Shown here in pieces: positions 20,022 to 30,102 of a DNA stretch of 64,000 nt. The DNA is from Jaenimonas drosophilae. Its lineage: Eukaryota; Euglenozoa; Kinetoplastea; Trypanosomatida; Trypanosomatidae. Within the stretch, counting starts at the first letter, position 1; the number at the start of each line of letters is the position of its first letter. The notes beneath the pieces were generated by a model, which searched no databases, was not told where the DNA came from, and was given only the letters and a program-made list of their open reading frames with translations. The position numbers and the translations under genes were made by a program. The DNA lies in assembly GCA_030849065.1 (NCBI GenBank), contig JASAON010001604.1:22009-86008 (forward strand), given 5' to 3'.

Positions 20022-20076
20022 CTACACATATACGAATAAAACAACAACAACAACAAAAAAGAAGAAGAAGAAGAAG
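20022..20076 (-). promoter_or_regulatory. Trans-splice acceptor of uS17
   Basis: Read on the minus strand, a CTT-repeat pyrimidine tract (complement of 20055-20076) and a GTT-rich stretch are followed by AG (complement of 20022-20023). The ATG lies 18 bases further on. This matches a kinetoplastid spliced-leader addition site with a short 5' UTR. It excludes the in-frame upstream extension. Confidence 0.75.
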
Positions 20077-20183
20077 TTGAAGTGTGTGAATGTGAAGATG
20101 ATGGTACATCTCATGACGTGGATATATAAGACCAGTGCAGATATAGTTTTTTTCTGGCAAATCTTCGAGCCCAACAGACAGAA

Positions 20184-21335
20184 TCAATCCGCCATCGGCG
20201 GAGGTGGGGGCATACGTGTTGCTCCACCACGACGTGAATTGAGGAGCACCTCTGTGCCAGCACGAGATGATGAGGCCAGGTTGGGAGAATTGCGACGGCC
20301 TTCATCCGGCATGGGCATCTCCGCCGCACCGCCGTAGTCCATGTACTCATTCTCCTCGGCCTCATGCCACGCTCCTTCAAGCGGCTCATCCTGCAACGGC
20401 TCTGGGCTCGCATCCACTTCCCACTCCTCTACCCAGGCGTGCGGATTCTGCCCACCTGCTGGCTGGCCGCCATCATCTAAATGTGCAGAATTGAAGCCAT
20501 CAACGTTGGCCGCCCCTCCATCACCGGGAGCAGCTGCCCCACCTGGCCCTCCTACCGCTCCGCCGTTCAGGCCCTCACCGTTTCCGGCTTCATCTTGGCC
20601 GAGCAATCGCCGCCACTCTGCCAGACGCTCGCGCTCCTCCTTCAAGAGTGCCTCCTTTGGATTCTCCTTCAGCAGGTTCCACCCCGCAATGATGAGGTTG
20701 CCCCCAGTGACAACCATGGAGAAGATCAGCGAGGCGTAGAGCTCCACGTAGGGTGGTGCGGTGCAGAAGTAGCCACGAATGGATTGTGGGTCCTCGCTGC
20801 AGTGCTTCAGGTAGTCGGTGATACGCCGGCTTTGGCCCGTGAGCTGCATGTTCAGGATGAAGCCAATAATCATGAAGATGATCTCCCACGCAGTCACCAT
20901 GTCTTTGTTGAAGACGACGAAGTGGTAGCGGACCTCATGAGTATTCACCTCGAACCACACACGATTGATGAGGCTCAGTGCTACGTGGGTGCCACAAATC
21001 CCCAACAAGGTGCGAAGATTCGCAATGTTGAGGCTCACAAAGTAGTCAATGTTGTCTGGCGTCATGTTGTACGTGACGGATTTGAGGTAGGGCCGATTCT
21101 CCTCCACGGGGTACACGCAGCCGGGGACGTAGAAGGCGCTATCGAGCTCCAGTGGTCCGGAGGAGAAGAGCGAGCCGTTCATGGAGTTGCTGGCGGTCAT
21201 GCCGGTTCTAATGAAGGCGGCGAGGTAGCAGCCAAGTTGGCATGCCACGACGAGTGTGTTGATGCGGGAGAGCCACTTTTCGGCCAATGTACGGGTGAGG
21301 TGGAAGGCCTGTTGGTCTTTGCTGTAGATGTGCAT
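20184..21335 (-). CDS. Four-span membrane protein, unknown function
   Basis: A 383-residue protein starting MHIYSKDQQAFH. Four hydrophobic segments are visible: about 25-43 (RINTLVVACQLGCYLAAFI), 108-125, 148-167 (TAWEIIFMIIGFILNMQL) and 198-220 (ELYASLIFSMVVTGGNLIIA). Between the first and second is a polar loop with two cysteines and an N-glycosylation-like NGS. The last 150 residues form an acidic, Gly/Ala/Pro-rich disordered tail after a short charged helix. I recognise no family. The layout suggests a plasma-membrane or endomembrane protein with a cytosolic tail. Confidence 0.75.
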   Translation of the reverse strand: MHIYSKDQQAFHLTRTLAEKWLSRINTLVVACQLGCYLAAFIRTGMTASNSMNGSLFSSGPLELDSAFYVPGCVYPVEENRPYLKSVTYNMTPDNIDYFVSLNIANLRTLLGICGTHVALSLINRVWFEVNTHEVRYHFVVFNKDMVTAWEIIFMIIGFILNMQLTGQSRRITDYLKHCSEDPQSIRGYFCTAPPYVELYASLIFSMVVTGGNLIIAGWNLLKENPKEALLKEERERLAEWRRLLGQDEAGNGEGLNGGAVGGPGGAAAPGDGGAANVDGFNSAHLDDGGQPAGGQNPHAWVEEWEVDASPEPLQDEPLEGAWHEAEENEYMDYGGAAEMPMPDEGRRNSPNLASSSRAGTEVLLNSRRGGATRMPPPPPMAD

Positions 21336-22283
21336 GTGTAGGATATGAGCACACGTTCCTCACTCCCTACGGTATGAGAGAGAGAGAGAGGTCTAGATGA
21401 TCTATAAATGATGTTGCGTCAAAGACGTCGTCTTGTGTGCGTATCGTTGTGCAGATAGGGGCTCGTGCACACACACGAGGCTACCATACGAACGCAGACC
21501 TATGCCTGAAGATAATAGAGTGTTCGAGGAAGCAGATGCACACAATATCAAGAAGGGTTGAGCAAACATGGTGCATGTGTTGCGTTCCGTCCCTCAAGAA
21601 GGAGTACCCTTCGTCTCCGTACATACACAGTACGGAGACACGCAGACATGCCCAACCTCGGTCGTGTGTACGTTCAAAATAGCATCAGCAGCGTGAGACC
21701 ACCGGCTCCCCATGCACACACACTTGTGCCTAGCACAGGAACGTGTGGAGGTGATGGCTTCCACGTTGGGGCGTAGATGTGCGCAAGCCTTCGCCACACG
21801 CACATCATCCTTCCCTCCGCCTAGCTGCCATGTCCGTCTCGTGTGCGTGCGTACTTAGTGTCTTTTTTTCTCGCTTAGACCAAAAAAAAACGATCCGTTG
21901 ATCTTCCTTACCATACAGGCGCATGCCGAACCCTCCATTGCACCAGACGCACACACCGTGTGCAAGAGGCACCCTACACACGGCAGAGCGTAGCTCTATG
22001 AATGATGGCCCGTCGATGAACGGGCTGAACGGGGAGCCCCCACCTACGCCCTCCTTCTCGATCCACGCATCGGATATCCATCATCGCCATGCCGTGGACG
22101 TTGCACACATGATCAGCATCTCCCAACAACTCAAGACACCACAAGCGCCATGAGAAGTGAGATGATGAGGAAGAAGTCGTGCCACTCGAGGTTGCTGCAT
22201 ATGGGCACCCCCTACCCGCCAAAAAGGGAGAGGCTGCAAAACAAACGAATAAGGTGTTATGAACGGGGTGAAATACCGCAGCA
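21336..22283. other. Long intergenic spacer
   Basis: About 950 bases with no supported gene. It contains a short (GA)n patch near 21377-21390, CA-rich stretches, a T-run (about 21865-21871) and an A-run (21890-21898). Short open frames on both strands have no convincing composition. A non-coding RNA gene cannot be excluded, but I found no clear snoRNA box pair or tRNA. Confidence 0.5.
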
Positions 22284-23591
22284 CTACTGATTCATGTACT
22301 GGCTCTCGTTGAGCTGCCCCTTGATGTCGGTGAGCTCCTGCACCTGCATCTCGAAGCGGGACTGGATCTCCTTCATGATGCCATGATCGGTGTACTTGCG
22401 GTTCTCACGCTTGATCTCCTTCTCCTCCTCCGTCAGGAAGGCGATGGTGAGACCCTTGGTGCCGAAGCGGCCAGCACGACCCACACGATGGAGGTAGCTG
22501 TCTGCCTCACTGGCCATATCAAACTGCACAACCAGGTTCACGCGATCGATATCCACGCCACGGCCAAAGAGGTCCGTGGCTACAATGATACGAGTCTGGT
22601 TCGTCTTGCAGCTGTCGTACACCTTCAGGCGCTTCTCCTGATCCATGCGGGAGTGAACGGCCTGGGAGGGGAACTTCAGCGCCTGCAGTTGGCGATTGAG
22701 GGCCTCGCAGCGCTCAACCGTGGAGACGAAGATCATGGCCTGGTTAAACTCCACGGCATCGAGAATCTCACTCAGCTTGCGCAGCTTCTCCGACTCGGTC
22801 AGGTTCATGAAGTACTGCACCAGACCATGGAGGGTCAGCTTGGCACGCTGATCGACGTAGATCTCCGTGGCGTTGTTCATGAACTTCTTCGCCACATTAC
22901 GCAGCTCGTCCGTCATGGTGGCGGAGAACATCATCACCTGCTTAGTCTTGGGGAGCTTGATGAAGATCTCCTGCACATCACGACGCATCTTCACGTCCTC
23001 TAGGCAGCGATCAAACTCATCCACAACGAACCAGCGCACCTTTGAGGTATCGAGGGCCTTGCGCTGCATCAGAGCCTTCAGGCGGCCAGGGGTGCCTACG
23101 ACAATCGCCGGCACCTCCTTCTTGAGCTGCTTGATGTTCTCATCCTCGGGAATACCACCAAAGAAGACACCCGTGGTGGCGTAGGGGAGGTACTTGTTGA
23201 AGCGCTTGAACTCCTGCTCAATCTGGTAGGCGAGCTCGCGGGCGTGCACGAGGACGACGGCCTGGCAGTAGGGCTTCTGACCCTCGGGCACCTTCTCGAT
23301 CTGCTCCAGCAGGGCAAAGACGAAGACGGCGGTCTTACCCATGCCAGACTTGGCCTGTGCAAGAATATCGGTGCCGAGCATGGCCTGGGGCAGCGCCTGG
23401 TGCTGCACCTCAGACGGGTGCTCAAAGCCGTTCTCACGAATTGCGTTGGCGAGCTCGGGCTTCAGGCAGAAGTCCTGGAAGCCACCGAGGGCAACAGCAC
23501 TGTGGGTGCCCATGCCCACGCCCATTGGCTGGGCGGCCACGACGTTGGGGCGGATGTCATCTCCATCAAAGTCAGCCAGTTCACCGCTCAT
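22284..23591 (-). CDS. SUB2: DEAD-box RNA helicase Sub2/UAP56
   Basis: A 435-residue ATPase of the UAP56/Sub2 family, which acts in spliceosome assembly and mRNA export in the nucleus. Motifs in order: Q-motif region HPSEVQHQALPQA, motif I AKSGMGKTA (80-88), Ia VHAREL, Ib TPGR, motif II DEFD (191-194), motif III SAT (223-225), motif IV IFVSTVERCEALN, motif V ATDLFGRGVDIDRVN and motif VI HRVGRAGRFG (369-378). The RFGTKGL ending of motif VI and the overall length are typical of UAP56 rather than other DEAD proteins. Motif II is odd: the family normally has DECD. In a trans-splicing organism the enzyme should serve spliced-leader processing and export. Confidence 0.95.
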   Translation of the reverse strand: MSGELADFDGDDIRPNVVAAQPMGVGMGTHSAVALGGFQDFCLKPELANAIRENGFEHPSEVQHQALPQAMLGTDILAQAKSGMGKTAVFVFALLEQIEKVPEGQKPYCQAVVLVHARELAYQIEQEFKRFNKYLPYATTGVFFGGIPEDENIKQLKKEVPAIVVGTPGRLKALMQRKALDTSKVRWFVVDEFDRCLEDVKMRRDVQEIFIKLPKTKQVMMFSATMTDELRNVAKKFMNNATEIYVDQRAKLTLHGLVQYFMNLTESEKLRKLSEILDAVEFNQAMIFVSTVERCEALNRQLQALKFPSQAVHSRMDQEKRLKVYDSCKTNQTRIIVATDLFGRGVDIDRVNLVVQFDMASEADSYLHRVGRAGRFGTKGLTIAFLTEEEKEIKRENRKYTDHGIMKEIQSRFEMQVQELTDIKGQLNESQYMNQ

Positions 23592-24274
23592 TGTTGCTTG
23601 TGATGAGGTACCTGTATGTGGTGTGTGGGTGTGAAGCTGAAGAAGAAGGTGTGTGGGTGGGTTGTGGAGGGGGAAAGCTCAAAGAGATCTCGTCCTTTCT
23701 GAGTATGAAGATGGCAAGGCAGAGGAGGAAGCAGAAGAACCAATGACAGCAAAGTAGTGAGGGGTACATCATCGAAGCATGTGAGAACACCACAGCCAGC
23801 CCCCATGGGTGGGTGGGCGGCAAGAAGAGACCCTCACAGGCCTCCATCAAGTCAGCACAATTATCAAGCCTACCGATGAACTGGGCGAGGGGGGAGGAGG
23901 TACGGAGCGAAGGGAAGATGGATGGATGATGATCTACGCACAAGATGTGGAAGCCAACACACATCAACACCTCCCTCACACACACGACGACCCACATCGA
24001 GCCGTCGAGCTCGCCACCCTCACTCAAACACTCCCGCACACTTATCTTTGCTGGAGCACGTCTACCTTAGTACCGTCTCCATCCACTACTACATACACCC
24101 ACAACCGTACAAAAAAAAGTGTCCTACTGACCACTCACTCAAGTCAGCTCTCAGTTCGTCCCTGACGCAAGAAGGCCGGTGCCTACTTACGTTCTGCAGA
24201 AGAACAAAGATGATGATGATGATCAAGAGTAGGACCTCCTGTGCGTCGTGGTGCATCCCTCACTATCAGCATCC
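23592..24274. other. Intergenic spacer
   Basis: About 680 bases with no supported gene. On the minus strand, a C/T-rich tract within 60 bases of the helicase ATG ends in AG, and another AG lies nearer, giving plausible trans-splice acceptors. The rest shows no repeats longer than a few units. Confidence 0.55.
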
Positions 24275-25456
24275 TTATGCCTCCACCTTAGGCTGCTCCG
24301 TCTCGGCATTGAGCTTCTCAGCGCGAGCCTTCAGCAGCTTCTGCGTGTGGGCCTCCACCTGGTCGCGGAGAGGGCCGTTCTCAAACTCGAGACGGCGGAG
24401 GAAGGCGTCCTTGCCAAGGTGGGCCATGTACTCAAAGTCGTTGCCATCGAGCTCCTCAATCTCGCGGTCAAGGTAGGCAGGGTCGTTGTAGTAGCCCATG
24501 ACGTAGTTGGTCAGGACGATGAGGTTGGGGGTCTTGCCCTCCGCCACGAACTCAGCTCCGAGGAAGGTGAAGTAGTCCTCCACACGCTCCATCACCTGGG
24601 CGCGGCTCAGGTTCTTGTCATAGGGGGCAAGAAAGCGGCGCCACGCGAACTCGTAGAGCTCCTCATCCGACATGGACTGGTGCAGCTTCTGCGTAATGAC
24701 CATGTAGTCCTCGTTGAAGGTGAGGTTCCAGAAGTCACGTACACGGGTCTGGCTGCACATACGCGTGAGCATGGGGAAGGTCGGCATGTTCATACTACGG
24801 GAGAGATGGCGGAGAGACTTGCGCTTCATGTTGGCGAAGGAGATGAAGTGATCGTACATGTTGGCGGCGTTGCGCACGACGGCGGGGTCGCGGCGGACGT
24901 TGTTCTTCTCAAAGAGGTCATCCCAGGCGCGCTCCTCGGCGGGGGTGAATGGATAGCAGTGGAAGTCAAAGTTCCATTTGGTCTCCATCAGGTAGCTCGG
25001 GATGCTGCGGTAGCGGTAGAGGTCCTGAGCCTCGCGCCACTCACGCTTCTGCTCCTCCGTCGTGCTGAGGGCGGATGGCAGCCAGGTGTCGTTGGAGAGC
25101 CAGAAGAGGGCCATGGGGATGGCATAGCCACCCACCACTAGGGGGGCAGCAAAGACGTGGGCCATACGCCAGAAGTCCGTCTTGTAGCGAATGAGCTGGG
25201 CGAGCTCCTTCTGCGAGACGACCTCACTAAGCTCCTTATCAACCCACATGTTCTTGGTCTGCGATTGGCCCTTCTTCCAGTAGTCCGCGCTGTACTCCTC
25301 AGCCTGGTCGCGGTAGTCGGTCGGGGCGTTGGTGTAGGTGCGGTTATACACCTTCTGCCAGGTGGCGAAGGCCTCGCGGGACTGGCTCGCGAAGAGGCTC
25401 ACGCCCGGCACCACATTGGCGCAGTTCTTCTTAAGGATGGCCCACGTTCCCTGCAT
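24275..25456 (-). CDS. LETM1-like mitochondrial inner-membrane protein
   Basis: A 393-residue protein. The start is the ATG of MQGTWAILKKN, 37 bases below a strong pyrimidine tract and AG; the longer upstream frame is thus untranslated. A hydrophobic segment lies near residues 105-125 (FAAPLVVGGYAIPMALFWL), followed by a LETM1 ribosome-binding-like region: LRHLSRSMNMPTFPML, later LHQSMSDEELYEFAWRRFL and VMERVEDYFTFLGAEF. This matches the LETM1 pattern of an invariant LS-x-EEL helix and a closing WL-type helix. LETM1 proteins act in mitochondrial K+/H+ exchange and ribosome association. An alternative is one of the kinetoplastid-specific ATP synthase subunits of similar size; only a profile comparison would separate these. 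Confidence 0.6.
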   Translation of the reverse strand: MQGTWAILKKNCANVVPGVSLFASQSREAFATWQKVYNRTYTNAPTDYRDQAEEYSADYWKKGQSQTKNMWVDKELSEVVSQKELAQLIRYKTDFWRMAHVFAAPLVVGGYAIPMALFWLSNDTWLPSALSTTEEQKREWREAQDLYRYRSIPSYLMETKWNFDFHCYPFTPAEERAWDDLFEKNNVRRDPAVVRNAANMYDHFISFANMKRKSLRHLSRSMNMPTFPMLTRMCSQTRVRDFWNLTFNEDYMVITQKLHQSMSDEELYEFAWRRFLAPYDKNLSRAQVMERVEDYFTFLGAEFVAEGKTPNLIVLTNYVMGYYNDPAYLDREIEELDGNDFEYMAHLGKDAFLRRLEFENGPLRDQVEAHTQKLLKARAEKLNAETEQPKVEA

Positions 25457-25493
25457 CAGTAAAGAGCGGCGGAGGATGGCTGAATAGAATGAA

Positions 25494-25527
25494 CTACAAA
25501 AACAAACAACAACAACAACAACAATAA
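25494..25527 (-). promoter_or_regulatory. Trans-splice acceptor of the LETM1-like gene
   Basis: On the minus strand a TTG-repeat and T-rich tract (complement of about 25496-25527) ends in AG (complement of 25494-25495). The chosen ATG follows after 37 bases. The tract would fall inside the longer frame, which argues for the shorter protein. Confidence 0.75.
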
Positions 25528-25610
25528 GAAGAGAGACGAGTGCATGAAGATGTCGTACACACATGACATTCAACATTCTGAAGCATATCAATGGGAAGAT
25601 GTCTGTATAG

Positions 25611-25629
25611 TGTGTGTGTGTGTGTGTGT
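25611..25629. repeat. (TG)n dinucleotide repeat
   Basis: Nine or so TG units. They lie just upstream of the LETM1-like gene and downstream of the metaxin stop, in the short spacer between the two. Confidence 0.85.
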
Positions 25630-25660
25630 CTTAGGTCGCTAACTGTGTGAGGGCTCACAA

Positions 25661-26764
25661 CTAGGAAGAGACGGGGTCTGCCTCCTCAACGGGTGCTTCC
25701 TCCTCCTCCGCGAGCTCTTCCTCTTCCAGCCACTCCACCAAGATGCCAGCATTGACCACAATGAAGTAGCACAGAGCGAAGAGTGTGGTGAGGACCACCA
25801 CACGCGTACGTCCGTCTCGGTAGAGAAGCTCCCGTTCTGCCGCTGCTGCCTCCGACGCCTGCACCTCAGGTAACTCAATTGGGTGTAGTGCATATCGCCC
25901 CCTATACTCTTCGTAGCACGCCTTGCGAATCTGCTCAACGTAGTGTGTCAGCCGAGGGCATTCGTTGCGAATGTACTTCTGCAGCTGCAGAAAGAAGGGA
26001 ACCGTCGGGAGCACCTTAGTGGCATCAGCATGAGCAAAGGAGGAGATGCCGGCAAAGACGAGCGCATCCACCTGCGAAGATGGCCGCGAGGTGCCAAAGA
26101 AGAAGGTGGTGCCGTCTGAGGTGGTCTTACCACCATACTCAGAAAGAAGACGCTCCAGCGCGCCAAGGCTGTTCATGACTGTGGCCACCACCTCGTGAAT
26201 GCGATTCATCGATGATAGTGGAAGCACCGTCTTGCACAGGCCTTCACGTGACGCCCCCGTACTAATGTAGAAGGGATTCTGAGCAATGGCAGATTGACGA
26301 TAGGAGCCACGCAGGCGCTGACCAAAGGAGGCCACCCGCGATTCCAAAGCATCGCCTCCACGGAAGCAATGGCGGTACAGCACCGGATCGTAGAGGATGA
26401 GGAAGGAGAAGGCGGGCATCAACACCTGAGCGACGGTCGTCTCAATCATCACTGCGATGGCCGCCTGCTGCTCGTTCAGGGTGGCCACCCCCTGTGGCAC
26501 TTCCTCTGAGCCATCTGCATCCACCGCAATGGAGGCCTTCAGGCACGGATAGAGTCCGACCGCTTCTTGCTTGGTCTTCTTGGCCGAGGCACCCTTCGCA
26601 AGCTCAGGAGGTGGAGGTGCCAGGGATAGTTGGTGGCGGTCTTCTCGCTTGATGCGGATGTGCTGCAGCCGCAGGTTCGTCTCCACCGCCAGGGCGGCAG
26701 GGTCTAGGGTGGGAAGGCCCAACCCAGCAGGGAGGCAGCGCAGCGTACACTTGCGATCTGGCAT
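25661..26764 (-). CDS. Metaxin/SAM35-37-like outer-membrane protein
   Basis: A 367-residue protein. The start is the ATG of MPDRKCTLRCL; a T-rich tract ending TTTTTTCAG lies inside the longer frame, which rules that out. The N-terminus fits the thioredoxin-like half of metaxins (GLGLPTLDPAALAVETNLRL, compare the family LPS-x-DPxCLA pattern). A GST-C-like half follows, with SQVDALVFAGISSFAHAD and a final helix bundle. Near residues 322-343 is one transmembrane span followed by a very acidic tail (WLEEEELAEEEE), as in a tail-anchored outer-membrane protein. Metaxins are receptors of the SAM complex that inserts beta-barrels. Which SAM subunit this equals is not decided. Confidence 0.75.
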   Translation of the reverse strand: MPDRKCTLRCLPAGLGLPTLDPAALAVETNLRLQHIRIKREDRHQLSLAPPPPELAKGASAKKTKQEAVGLYPCLKASIAVDADGSEEVPQGVATLNEQQAAIAVMIETTVAQVLMPAFSFLILYDPVLYRHCFRGGDALESRVASFGQRLRGSYRQSAIAQNPFYISTGASREGLCKTVLPLSSMNRIHEVVATVMNSLGALERLLSEYGGKTTSDGTTFFFGTSRPSSQVDALVFAGISSFAHADATKVLPTVPFFLQLQKYIRNECPRLTHYVEQIRKACYEEYRGRYALHPIELPEVQASEAAAAERELLYRDGRTRVVVLTTLFALCYFIVVNAGILVEWLEEEELAEEEEAPVEEADPVSS

Positions 26765-28111
26765 CTCAGGCAAGAACAACAGAAGGAGATGTTCTGTAAG
26801 AAGGGAATGTGCGGGTCTGAAAAAATCGGTGATGGAGAACCACAACGAAGCCGACGCTTCCAAAACTATGTTGTTCATCATGATGGGATAGGGAAAGAAA
26901 GAAGCAGAAGAAGTTCAACATAAAGAGATACAATGATCAGAAGTGGGTTCATTATACTCCCACACTACCACGCACACACAAACAGTGATAGTCGGGGTCG
27001 CAGAGTCGGGGGAGTTACACAAGAAGTTGTTTGGCTAAAGAAGTGGAGAGGCCGCCAGATCAGTCACTGGCAAGAGAGGGTCTGCGATGCAGCAAACCTT
27101 CATCTCTTATCATTCCAGCACTCCGCACAGGCACCACAACCTGTGGAGTGCAGTGAAGGCTGTCTCGACGTCTCCCGTACAAGCTCTCCCACACGAGAAG
27201 AAGATTCAGACGTCGCCGTGCGTTCAACAGGGGAAGTGAGGGGGAGGGGAGTTAGGGGGAGGGTGGATATTGGATGAAGGGTGGTCCGCCCCTCGCACTC
27301 ACTCACATGACGCACGCAACGATGCCACAAGAAAAAGCACAGTTGTTGAAGGGTTGTGAAGAAGGCTAGAACACACATGGCCGCCATACTCACAACAGAG
27401 TGGAAGTATGCACAGTCGGTGGGTGTGTCTGCCACTCCGCCAACCACCTCTGCCCTCATTTCACTCGCACCTACACACACACACTTCTCACGAAGCAGCG
27501 CGTGGTTGTGTGAGGCACGGAGAGGGAAGAGGTTGTAACTGTGAGATTGCAAGTTAGTGGAGCCTATTTAGCACAAGAAGGATCACCTTCCTGCCACAAC
27601 AAGCGTCTTCAAGGAGCTACCCATGGCAGCAACAGACTTCCTTTTACACACACACACACTCACACACACGCACGCATGGACACTGGGAGAGGTGTGCGTG
27701 ATGAGCATGTTCATGCACTCAGGAAGATGTTGTGTGGATTCAAGAAAACTAAGTGAGTCATCAACATGCAGCGTAGCTCCTCCTATGCCGGACTTAGAGA
27801 GGAGGAGGGGTAGAGATGGACGTCATGCGTTCGAATGAACAAGGAAGAGAGCGTCATGGGAGGGGGGGTGGGCGACTTGAGCCAGAGCACCACTATTCAG
27901 TGATGGGTTCGTCGGTCTGAGCTACATTCGTGAGCTACATCATCATCGTATGCCTGAGCCTCATCGTGATCCTCATCATCATCATCATTCTCTCCGTCAT
28001 TTCATTCACCTCTGGTGAATAGCACGCGCTGTTTTTTTTCTCTCGAATAAGTTAGTGTGCAACCGTGGACACATTCCATCATCTCACGTGTCTCATCCAT
28101 CACGTCATGGC
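26765..28111. other. Long intergenic spacer
   Basis: About 1.35 kb with no supported gene. The part nearest 26765 is the 5' leader region of the metaxin gene, with its TTTTTTCAG acceptor. It also contains (CA)n near 27644-27669 and a CAT patch near 27972-27987. The longest minus frame (27100-27552) has the composition of translated UTR. Confidence 0.5.
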
Positions 28112-29473
28112 CTACTCCGCCTCCATATCTCGCATGGTTTGCAGCAAATTCACGAGCGATGCCATATCCATCTTGGGATCCTCCTCATCCTCCACCACTG
28201 CGGTGCTCGCCGGCGGCGTACTAACGTCGAGCTGCTGCGACCCACCACTGTAGTAGCCCTCCCCGCTGTGGTGCATGGGTGACGATGCCGAGTAGGGGGT
28301 GTAGCTGTGCGACTGAGATGGAGTGTGTGTTGCAACGGCGGTGGGGAAGGCAGCTAGAGCCTCTCCGCTGCTGATGACGGCTGCGGTGTAGCCTCGTGGG
28401 TCCTGAATGGAGCTAGGGTAGGTGCTGTAGGGGGAACGCTGGGCACTAGCCATGGCATACGCAGCCTGCATGCGCGGCGTGTTGATGGCTGGATTGATGC
28501 CATCTGGGAAGTTGGCCGCCGCGGCGAGGGCGGGCCCCATGGGGCTCGGGCGGCGGGCAGGATCGACGTAGCGCGAAAAGACCGCCGGCGGGGTGACGAT
28601 GGGCCCGTTGAGGTCGTTGCCGTGGAGGGCGGCGGCGGCAGCGCCGGTGGCGCTGTGCGGGGTGGAGAGAACAATCTTGGCGAGTGGTGAGACCCCACCA
28701 CTGCGGTACATGGCCTCGGTGGCAGCAGGTGTGGGGTGTGCTGGGCCGCTATCCACCAAACAGTGAAAGCCAGGGAGGCACTCGAAGAGGCCGGTGGAGG
28801 CATTCAGCTGCAGGTGCTTCGACGCACGCATGCTATGATGCACAGAGCACATCTTTTGGTCCTCCTCTTTTCCTTTGTAGCCGCGTGTCTTGCGACCGGG
28901 GCTCGTGGGGTGGTAAGGGGTGGAGGCCGTACTACTGGCGTGGTGGCCGGAGCTCGGGGTCCACGGCGCCGCCTCTCGCAGCGAGGCCATGGTGGGGCCC
29001 GCTCCTTGGCTGGCCTTCTCACGTGCGGTGTTAGTCGGGGTGGAGTAGGCGGCACGAATCAGAGCCACTTGCTCGAGATGGAGCATCACGCGTCCTGTGA
29101 GTACCTCAGGGTTTTCATCCAACAGTGCAGTTACGAGTGTGAGGAGTGTTCCTCGCGAGCACTGCTGCAGTTGTGTGCGAGCTTGCAGGTAGTCGTACTC
29201 CAGCTGGGCCACCGCCGCCTGCTGCTGCTGCTGAAGAGCAGAGGCCATGGTTGCCTGTTCGTGGACGGCCATCGGAGAACATCCGGGAGAAGAATGAGCT
29301 CCACCAGATCCATTTCCTAGAGCGCCGCTGTTGTTGTTGGTCGATGGGCTAAGGCAGGCTTCGTCCAGCTGAGGGACGCTGAAGAGACGCGTGGCGCTGT
29401 TGCTGTGGAGGCTGCCAAACTCCTCCGCGCTACCAGACCTCAAGACGGCGTTGGTCATGTTCTGCTGATCCAT
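28112..29473 (-). CDS. Cys/His-motif, Gln-rich protein (putative RNA regulator)
   Basis: A 453-residue protein starting MDQQNMTNAVLRSG. The N-terminal third is Ser/Asn/Gln rich with a Q-run, followed by a helical stretch (GTLLTLVTALLDENPEVLTG). In the middle is a short motif C-x2-H-x19-C-x5-C (MCSVHHSMRASKHL, then FECLPGFHC). The pattern CSxH-x-KxR-hydrophobic ending C-x5-C recurs in trypanosomatid proteins connected with mRNA regulation, from memory of that group. The C-terminal half is Ala/Ser/Pro/Tyr-rich and likely disordered, with an acidic final helix. No enzyme domain is present. It may be an RNA-granule or mRNA-fate factor; this is inference. Confidence 0.7.
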   Translation of the reverse strand: MDQQNMTNAVLRSGSAEEFGSLHSNSATRLFSVPQLDEACLSPSTNNNSGALGNGSGGAHSSPGCSPMAVHEQATMASALQQQQQAAVAQLEYDYLQARTQLQQCSRGTLLTLVTALLDENPEVLTGRVMLHLEQVALIRAAYSTPTNTAREKASQGAGPTMASLREAAPWTPSSGHHASSTASTPYHPTSPGRKTRGYKGKEEDQKMCSVHHSMRASKHLQLNASTGLFECLPGFHCLVDSGPAHPTPAATEAMYRSGGVSPLAKIVLSTPHSATGAAAAALHGNDLNGPIVTPPAVFSRYVDPARRPSPMGPALAAAANFPDGINPAINTPRMQAAYAMASAQRSPYSTYPSSIQDPRGYTAAVISSGEALAAFPTAVATHTPSQSHSYTPYSASSPMHHSGEGYYSGGSQQLDVSTPPASTAVVEDEEDPKMDMASLVNLLQTMRDMEAE

Positions 29474-30102
29474 TCAATGAGGTGAAGGGTATGGGAAATG
29501 AGTAGAGGTGTGAGGTTAATGGCGTGGGGTTGGTGAAGGTGTACACAACAAACGGGAGTAAGTGACGTACGCCCTCAATGGAGTGACAAGAGAAGATGTG
29601 CTCTTGGCTCTGGTGGAGCAAGGTTCACGCAGTTGTGAACTGAAAACGTGTTGCGCTCGCTGTGAACGGGCGGGGTGAATCTGGTGATGGGGAGAGGGGG
29701 GGAAGGTTGTTTCAGACTTCCGTGGAAGATTTTTGATGGGGTGGATCTCAATTCAGGTCTGTCAGGTGATGAGGAGATATGCTACTCACGGGTGGTGAAA
29801 AAAAACACAATGGTGAAGGCAACTGCCGAGCTACTACTACAACAAGACAAGACGAGCTACACACACAGACGAAAAAAAGAAGGAGAGCGTTGGTGTAAAA
29901 ACAAAACACAAATATACGTGACACACATAAACACTGGGAAGTTCGTGTCGGAAGCATTGCATGTACTTGTACTCATGTTTTTTTTGTGTGTGTGTCGGAA
30001 GATTACGACCTACGACTACGTCGGAATGTGGAAGGCACAGAATGAGAGGCCACAGTGAAGTGAGGTGGCTAAGCAGGTACAAGGTCCTGCATGCCCACAC
30101 TC
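29474..30102. other. Intergenic spacer
   Basis: About 630 bases with no gene seen. On the minus strand it includes T-rich tracts (for example near 29798-29806 and 29870-29880) and mixed CA/GT sequence. Confidence 0.55.

Noticed and set aside
21923..22153. 76-codon plus-strand frame
   Set aside because: It is isolated on the wrong strand inside the minus polycistron with no family signal.
27100..27552. 150-codon minus-strand frame
   Set aside because: Composition is that of a translated UTR, and no domain or acceptor gives support.
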